Origin: Sthenelais limicola
Taxonomy: Eukaryota > Annelida > Polychaeta > Phyllodocida > Sigalionidae
Direction of reading: 5' to 3'
NCBI GenBank assembly: GCA_942159475.1
Contig: OW804097.1
Coordinates: forward strand, 54,084,986-54,148,985
DNA: 64,000 nt
Part shown: in pieces, positions 57,235 to 64,000 of the stretch
Position numbering within the stretch: the first letter of the stretch is position 1
Layout: the number at the start of each line of letters is the position of its first letter
The notes under the pieces: generated by a model
Seen by the model: the letters and a program-made list of their open reading frames with translations, nothing else
Databases searched by the model: none
What the model was told of the DNA's origin: nothing
Translations under genes and position numbers: made by a program

Positions 57235-57905
57235 GCTACATATTCCTTGACCAATCGGCGACAATGGCATAATTAATTAATTATGCTTGCATAAAACCCA
57301 AGCAAGAAGCATCGCCACATTCCGCCATCGGCGAATACATTTGTACTGTACAACTTCCTCCATGATCGGGGAACCCACTCTATTTCTCATTGTCCAATAC
57401 CAACAAATTACATGACTGCCTAAGTTAGAGCCTTAGGGAGAGATTGGACCAAGATTTTTTAGCTCTTACTGGTATAATTAGTGCATAACAGACCTCTCAC
57501 ATTCACCCTTTATCTGCATGAGGACGTCAAAATCAGACATTGTTATGGTCCTTACACCTTGTGGCAATGTGGTAAACTAACAGCAAGTGCCAGGAATGGT
57601 TTCTCACCCTCCCACGAGGTAGCGCCACCAGCAGCACCAGCCAAAATAAACCTCTGCTGGCCTCTGACTCTGGAGTGGACGGCATCGGCGATGCGTCCAC
57701 ATGGATTAAAGCTAAAAAAATAAATGATTTTGGACGCGTCGGGAGACGCCATAGGGGGGAAGGAAGCAGGTGGGGTGTTGATAGTGTTAATCGACAAAAA
57801 CAATCTTTATTTATTTATTTATTTATGAACGTAAATAAGCCAAGACTTTGCTCCCCCAGCGCCCACCTGGTGCCATCATACCCTCTGGACTTTCGCCTTC
57901 AATGC
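57235..57905 (-). repeat. Repeat also found (split by an LTR element) at 21335-26810
   Basis: An uninterrupted copy of the repeat, starting CTTGACCAATCGGCGACAAT. The first 390 bp are close to the other copy and the rest is diverged, including a (TTTA)n run at 57808-57825. It lies between the recombinase frame and the gag-like frame. Confidence 0.75.
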
Positions 57906-57977
57906 AATATATGACAGGTGGAGGCCGTAGCCGTAAGGGTCTGCATTACACGACACCAAATGGTTGAGCACACATAC

Positions 57978-58322
57978 TCATCCATATAGCAATTCCCTGA
58001 CTGAGAGATCGTCAAATTTACGGTCAGGAACAATGTAATGTTCAGGGCGAAGCTTACCAAGATCTGATACTTGACTGACGTCGATGCCTGATGCTGACGG
58101 CGACTCGCCCGGTCCACCGAGATTCTGGACAAAGATGGCGGACTTGCGACGATTCGGGGAAGGACGTTCAGAAAATGAATTTTCCAGCTGGAGAATTTCT
58201 GCCTCCGTCGCCATCGCTTTAGATTCTAGCGTCAGAACCTCCAGTTTCTCCTTCTGTTTCATCAGCAGGGACTCTAACCACTCTTGATACGCCTTCATGC
58301 CTTTTGATGGAGGCGATGACAT
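57978..58322 (-). CDS. Coiled-coil gag-like frame upstream of the tyrosine recombinase
   Basis: A 114-codon frame from a genuine ATG (58322). Residues 8-55 are predicted helical and heptad-like (AYQEWLESLLMKQKEKLEVL), followed by a Pro/Ser-rich linker and a C-terminal segment PEHYIVPDRKFDDLSVRELL. It is in the same orientation as, and about 850 bp upstream of, the recombinase. DIRS-type elements and some Cryptons carry a similarly placed small structural or DNA-binding protein. No zinc knuckle is present. It is not recognised beyond this context and may be only the N-terminal part of a longer protein. Confidence 0.45.
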   Translation of the reverse strand: MSSPPSKGMKAYQEWLESLLMKQKEKLEVLTLESKAMATEAEILQLENSFSERPSPNRRKSAIFVQNLGGPGESPSASGIDVSQVSDLGKLRPEHYIVPDRKFDDLSVRELLYG

Positions 58323-58566
58323 ATCTATAGTAGATTGTTCTTATCTAACCCACTCCTGTCTCCCATCCCCTGGGAAAGTTTGAAACAATTGATAATTATG
58401 AGCAAACATAAAGGCCCTTATCCACTTACACGATTGTCGGTCACTTTTGGGTGACCGACAATCGGTCACCCCATGTCACCGACAATCGTGCAAGTGGATA
58501 CCGGGTCACCGACAATCGGTCACCTGGTCACCGACAATCGGTCACCTGCTCCCGACAATCGGTGAC

Positions 58567-58608
58567 CCCTCCCGACGATTACTAAAATTTTAGTAATCGT
58601 CGGGAGGG
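58567..58608. repeat. 42-bp perfect palindrome, variant stem
   Basis: CCCTCCCGACGATTACTAAA and its inverse. Compared with 49160-49203, AAGTTC/GAACTT has been replaced by GATTAC/GTAATC on both arms, preserving full pairing. Confidence 0.9.
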
Positions 58609-59139
58609 CTCACGATTATCAGGAGCCTAAATTTTTGTCGGGACCCTAAAATTATTTATTTATTCTGTTTAAATGGCCATATTAGTGGTGCTCGTGATGT
58701 GGATGAACCTCCTGTCCATTCCTGTTCATTACTGTCAAGTTTAGAGTATATTTGGACATTTATTTTTATCGTTTAAATTGATTTATATAGAATTATTGCT
58801 ATTTTTAGTGAATATTTTTATTTGTACATGGTTTGCGGGTCCCTGATTTTGGTGAATAGTTTGGCGTTGATTTGTACATTCATTTTTTATCATTTCTAGT
58901 GATTTTTAATTATTTATTGGTATTTTTTGTGATTATTTCGACTTTTAAAGTCTCCCAAACGTACAGTATGCTACCACATTGTAGCATACCCATTTAACTT
59001 AATATTTCTTTAATTAAATATACCGAATACAGGTTTTAATGTATTTCCATATGTTCTTTGTGTATAATGATATAACTAATTATTGTGGCGAAGGTAAATA
59101 TCAATATTAAATAATATGGAGATCGTCATTCAGACACTC

Positions 59140-60150
59140 TTTATGTTGTCTGAGAAATAGCATAGACCAATATCATTTCTAGTCTATATTTTAATACTTA
59201 TATGGGTCATGAGATAAAACGGTGATTAATAATATGTTTATTTTACCAATGGTACAATATGTAATTCCGTGCATATAATAAAGGTGCTAAAGAATTAGCC
59301 TCACCCCAGCGCTAAGCCTCTGGGTACTACATATGAGTAATTCTCCCAATCGGGTGTCATTTGGTTTTCCAGCCTAGGATGTCTACAACATGAATTAGGG
59401 ACGATCGCACATGATTATAATCATTTTATTTATTCTGTGACGAAACTGGATTTATTTGTGAGACTTTTCTTATAATTGTTGCTATTATTCCTGATCGATC
59501 TCTATATTATATATTTGGTATATGTACCTTCCCCACGATTATTAGTTAAATCATTAATCCAAATAGATCACATATTTAGTCTGTTTGTGCGAGAGCTATC
59601 CCCTTACCCCGACGGGCACTGAGTGCAATTGAGTGTGATAGCACTGCAATCATTTTGTGATTGACTGCAAACAAGTGAAGTGTGATACTTATGGCTTTGA
59701 ATCACAGTGAAATGGACATGCCATTAGCAACCATTATGTGAAATCCATTGCGTCTATTTCCTCCCATGTTGTTGGTGGTCTCACACTTGTGTTGGATCAA
59801 GTTCTCATTCATATTCATTTATGTTTGTATTAAACATGTGTTACTCAAACAATTGTATCTGTGAATACATGTTTTGATCAAAAGTCAATAATATGGGTGT
59901 GATCACAATTGCGCATATAATGCGCATTCAAAATCACGTCTAAATACTCTATATAAATCGAAAAAGTTGTCATTGTCTGCAGGTGGCGCAATTAGGTGTG
60001 AATGCACTGCATGAGTAAGTGTCAGATAGTTGAGTGTCATGGAGGGTCCGTGGAGCATATTGTATTTATTTGAGAATCTCATATATTCATCTGTATAACC
60101 TAAACGAATAGACAATTATTAAAAAGACTAGACTCTCTGCTCAATTCAGC
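59140..60150. other. Transposon interior, no gene
   Basis: AT-rich interior of the 58418-62522 element. Open frames are short and unsupported. Confidence 0.5.
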
Positions 60151-60167
60151 AGTGCGATCGGTATTTA

Positions 60168-60621
60168 ATGAAAAAAAGAACCAATGTTGACAGAGAAACG
60201 GCCAGCTTAAAATTACTGCCTAACTATATAAGGAGAGAGGTCATTATACTAGAAAGTGCGCACTACTTGGCACAAACATTCAAAATTAGATTCAAAATTA
60301 GACAAAAGAAATATTCCAAACAGAACAAAATAATCGTCCAAAAACATCACTGTTTCTATATCAAGCTAAGATGGCCTGGAACTCACTACCGACTGAGAAA
60401 CAGGCCATAGAATATAAGAAACATTTCAGAAAAGCAGTAGAAAACACATATAAAGAGTGAAATAAACAGTAAATGGGCCCCTCTCCCCAGGAAGGGAAAA
60501 ATTTGTGTATAAATCCTAAACGTTACCTAGAGGCCTGTCGACCTGTTTGTCAATGTAATGTAAAACCCTTGATGAATAAAAGATTTCTCTATTCCAATCT
60601 ATTCTATTCTATTCTATTCTT
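60168..60621 (+). pseudogene. LINE 3' end with (ATTCT)n tail
   Basis: The plus strand carries the C-terminal LINE motif MAWNSLPTEKQAIEYKKHFR to a stop at 60458-60460, preceded by a frame-shifted segment (RREVIILESAHYLAQTFKIR). A roughly 130-bp 3' UTR ends in AATAAAAG and an ATTCT microsatellite (60590-60621), the usual tail of some CR1/Jockey-type elements. It is 5'-truncated near 60150. Confidence 0.75.
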
Positions 60622-61619
60622 AACACTTCTGTAACAAATGATGTTTCTAACCAAATCCGCGCCCACAACTACCATGACATTATACAACACAATGAAGCCA
60701 CAAAAGGCTACAATACCTGGCACTGCACCCTCACCTGGCATTCACACTCATTGTCGCACATCTGACACTGCATTCTCTGACGCTCATACTCACTCCCTGA
60801 CACTCAGTCAAAGAAACCCCTACACGCAAAGCTAAACGATGCAAGCCTACCTCCATATTACCCAAATTGAACTTCTTAGACTGATTTAATTTCTCCTTTT
60901 ATAATTCCCATCCCGTTCTTCACCCACAATTAAATACAACATAATAGGCAGGCATAAAACAACATTCCATCTTAATACTAGCCAATACTACCACTAACCA
61001 TTTTTAATACAGGTTGCATCTCCCCATAGGCTTACCATTATGACACATGTTGGAACCAGGTGGCGGTACTGTTCTCACCAGGTGGTCAACTGGTAACTGG
61101 GGTGCAATTACAATTTCTTTTGCAATGAAAGTGCCGCTAATACACTTATGTGACATTCATACCACAATAGATATTCCACATCATGTATATAGGGATGTTA
61201 TAAGAGATATATACATCTATAGTTTATATCTGTTATATACCTGTTTGATATTGAAAAATCCTGTGATCCAAATACCCTAATGACTGTACATATAGATTGC
61301 CCCTAGTGGCTTGGCGAAGGCAGAGCAATCAAACAACTGAAACACATCTAATGAAAGGCTCCTATGCATCGGACCCACAAAGAAGATGGTAGAATTGATG
61401 AAAATAAAATGATGCATATGAAGAGAGGGCAACACAGGGAATAATAATATCCTTTAAACCTTTCTGTGTGAAAAAATATACTGCCACTGCCAGGGCAGGA
61501 AAATTAAAACTAACATGAACTGTCCTATTTATTTCAGATCTAATTAATCTAAGGAATTGGTAGTACAAATGTATAAATATCACGCTCAAAATGCAATAAG
61601 AATTTGCTATTTTTTGCAA

Positions 61620-61760
61620 TAATATTGCGTTATACCCTTAGCGTGACCATCTCGCGATCATTGCGCAATAATTATTGCGTGAAAAGCGTCCACGCTCATC
61701 ACGGAACTCTGGCGAGATGATTGCGCATTAAAAATAGCGCAGAATCGCGCTCATTTGCCC
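61620..61760. repeat. TGCGCAAT-type palindromic words
   Basis: TTGCGCAATAATTATTGCG and GATTGCGCATTAAAAATAGCGC, with ATCTCGC/GCGAGAT flanking in inverted order, form a loose inverted repeat of about 130 bp inside the transposon. Confidence 0.5.
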
Positions 61761-62766
61761 GTCGGGACATTGGTTTATCACGTTTCTCAATATAATGCCA
61801 TTTCTGATATATTGAAGCTAGATGGAGAAATAGTATCATGTCGAGAAATATGAAAATATGTGGAAATATGAATACTTTATTACTGTCATTTATAAAGGTT
61901 CATTTAAATATTATTGTGAAGGCTGTAGAAACTCTAGGATCAACAGAAACTCTAGGTTTTTTTCCAAGTATTTTCTTGTTAATATAATATTTCTATCGCC
62001 ATGCAATATTAGGTTATATGGAGATCGTCATTCAGACACTTTATATACCGGTATAGGCTTATTTCTACCAAGAAATATTTTAACAATATCCATATTATGA
62101 AATCTTTCTCAAATATACCACATAGAGACTATACTTATATTATTGTTGCTATTGTTCTTTGGGCGATCTCCATATTATTTAACATTGATATATACCTTCG
62201 CCACGATAATTAGTTATATCGTTATACACAAAGAACATATATGGAAATATATCAAAATATGACATATAGATCACATATTTAGTCTGTTTGAGCAGAGCTA
62301 TCCCTAATAATCGCCGCCTGGTACACGATTATCGTACAAGTGGATACCGGGGACCGACAATCGGTCACCCCTAGGTGACCGACAATCGGTGACCAAATGA
62401 GCAATTTTAGTCGTGCAAGTAAATACAGGGAACCGACGGGAATCGACTAAGGTGACCGACGATGGTAGGAAACGGATTGTCGGTCACCTTTGTCGGTCGT
62501 CGATTGTCGTGTAAGTGGATAAGCCATTTTACTTGTTAAAAACGAAAGCACTCATATTGTTCGTTCATTTAGTAATTTGAAAACCATCACTGTACAAAGG
62601 CAGAGAACCATCGCCAGTCAATGACTGAGATGGTATTGTTACTCTACTTACAAACAATGTAAACACGACCAGGGGAGCTGGAATCCTCCCATTTGCTGGA
62701 GCGCCCCTCTGATTGGCTAGCATAATAGCAATAAAAGGTTTCTAAATCTAAATCTAAAGCCCGTGT

Positions 62767-64000
62767 TCCACATACAAGGCAGCCGACAAACTTGCGGTCA
62801 CCGACAATCGGTCACCAGGGGTCACCGACAATCGTGCATGTGGATACCGGGTCACCGACAATCGGTCACCAGGTCACGATTGTCGGTGGCTTGTCGGTGA
62901 CCTGTCGTAGACCCCTCCCGACAAGTTCTAAAATTTTAGAACTTGTCGGGAGGGGTGACCGATTGTCGGGACCCTAATTTTTTGTCGGGACCCTAAATTA
63001 TTTTTTCCCCCTTTTTTTTTGGCTAACCGAAAGGTGCTTATGAACTTGATGTGCCTCCTGTTCATTCCTGTTCACTTCTGTGAAGTTTAGAGTAAATGTA
63101 CATTTGGTCGATTCCAGTGAAATGGGGGCCATTATCGAATTTTTATCATGTCATCCAATCGTTATCATTTTTCTGTCATTGAATGAAGATAGTTGAAGGA
63201 TGAAAACCCAAAAATATTAGCTCTCAAGTCTTAAAATTCTGGAAACTAGAGGTGATATAGGGTTTTCCATTGAAATATAGCGATAGATTACGAATGCAAC
63301 CTGTTAAGATTGAATATAGGATATTGCAATATATTAATTTGGAAATGTCCAATTTTTAATTACTCAAAACTACTCAAAGTGGTTAATTTTGTTCATAATG
63401 TTGAAAAAAATTTTTTTTTATTTATTTTTATTATATTGTGTGAGTATTAAAATATTGTTGCAACCTGCTATTCCTTGAGTTTACCATAGTAACCTTCTTC
63501 TCATCTTCCCCTATACCCCATAATGTCATGAAGAGTAAACCTCTAAATCTATCTAAAAAGTTCACAATTGGGTTTACAGATAGGTGAAAACGATTTGTTC
63601 CTAGTACAAATAATAAGGTATATATGCATAATAGAAAAAGCATACGTAATCTATCGCTATAGCCATTTCTGGTCATATTGGGCTTATTTATTAATATCAC
63701 ATAATAGCTAAGGTCATAAAACTGCTAATGTTATCATTTATTTATTCCTAGCTGATAGTCACAAGCTGACCTCCATTGAATAACCATCATATTTTCAACA
63801 AAACAGCAGAATTTATCTTTTTTCTGCTATTTTTACAGTTTTCAATTGATGCAATTTCTCATTTATTTGCCACGATCTATGAAAAATATTGCATTCTTAT
63901 GAAAAGATTCCTGTCATTTTATTGACTTTAATCCTTCCCATACATCTGAAACAAAAAAAATCATTTAAGGAAGGTTTCTGCTTTCAAAAATACCCTTTTT
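62767..64000. mobile_element. Left part of a third module-family transposon, cut by the window end
   Basis: Begins with the terminus TTCCACATACAAGGC (62767-62781) preceded by GCCCGTG, the same as the right end of the 47-kb element. It is followed by ACCGACAATCGGTCACC modules, GCATGTGGATACCGG, and a palindrome at 62911-62956. The following interior (TCCTGTTCATTCCTGTTCA, 63057) resembles the 58-kb element. The right terminus is not reached. The open frame at 63431-63700 (minus) is not recognised. Confidence 0.7.
62911..62956. repeat. 46-bp perfect palindrome
   Basis: The same sequence as 49160-49203, extended by one A/T pair at each end. Confidence 0.9.

Larger units (their letters stand above)
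58418..62522. mobile_element. 4.1-kb TIR transposon of the GACAATCGGT-module family
   Basis: The left terminus TTATCCACTTACACGA (58418-58433) is the inverse of the right one (62507-62522). Subterminal arrays hold at least five GACAATCGGT modules on the left (58430-58570) and several on the right (62330-62500). Internal copies of the terminus (GTGCAAGTGGATACCGG, 58490; GTACAAGTGGATACCGG, 62340) suggest stacked ends. Further in, a second inverted pair (59070-59140 against 62165-62230: GGCGAAGGTA, AATATGGAGATCGTC) extends the symmetry. The interior holds a LINE tail (60168-60460) and is otherwise without a recognisable transposase. Confidence 0.75.

Noticed and set aside
58430..58570. Regularly repeated short palindromes resembling a CRISPR array
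   Set aside because: Repeats are palindromic modules with variable, very short spacers at the end of a TIR element in eukaryotic DNA. There are no cas genes and no spacer-length regularity.

Overview
The window looks like nuclear DNA of a non-vertebrate animal, most likely a marine deuterostome (echinoderm or hemichordate type) although a lophotrochozoan is not excluded. The evidence is AT-rich, intron-dominated sequence, split exons with GT/AG borders, an ASIC/degenerin-type channel gene, many non-LTR and LTR retrotransposon remnants, tyrosine-recombinase and long-TIR DNA transposons, and the frequent TAGGCCTA-like words common in those genomes. There is no bacterial-style gene organisation, no rRNA, no CRISPR array and no convincing tRNA gene. 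I saw no gene that is complete within the window.

Left part (1-14100). A degenerate copy of a TIR transposon family ends near 2440 and abuts a decayed gene of a large uncharacterised protein family (2456-3453, minus). An X-box-bearing repeat cluster (about 3940-4620), a MITE (5187-5781) and a LINE reverse-transcriptase remnant (6484-7524, minus) follow. From 8251 to 14095, four minus-strand exons with mutually compatible phases encode TM1 and much of the extracellular domain of a DEG/ENaC sodium channel. A TTAA-flanked MITE (9060-10158) and a composite inverted-repeat element (12327-13342) lie in its introns.

Middle (14750-39000) is a stack of mobile elements. A LINE (14751-17727, minus) is split by a solo LTR with a TTTG duplication and by a TIR element, which is itself split by a TTAA element. 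A SINE-like insert at 18025-18177 has a 16-bp duplication. A BEL/Gypsy-like LTR element (21380-26244) sits inside a repeat whose uninterrupted form is at 57 kb. A 12.1-kb LTR element (26864-38990) has two 745-bp LTRs that I found no difference between, a zinc-knuckle gag fragment, minisatellites and no recognisable pol.

Right part (39000-64000). There is a possible terminal exon (41554-41757) whose downstream sequence is tandemly duplicated, a LINE ORF1 (43337-44098) with an esterase-like remnant, a possible two-exon charged tail (44736-45185), and a cluster of CTCF-like motifs (45761-46143). Two full-length members and one truncated member of a TIR family built from iterated GACCGACAATCGGTCACC modules follow (47286-49349, 58418-62522, 62767 to past the end). 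Between them lie a 3.4-kb transposon with several-hundred-bp terminal inverted repeats (49799-53237), carrying the C-terminal half of the same uncharacterised protein family seen at 3 kb, and a tyrosine-recombinase element (about 55133-58322) whose catalytic domain is split by a 1.09-kb palindromic MITE. Host coding content is therefore small and most of the structure is nested mobile DNA.
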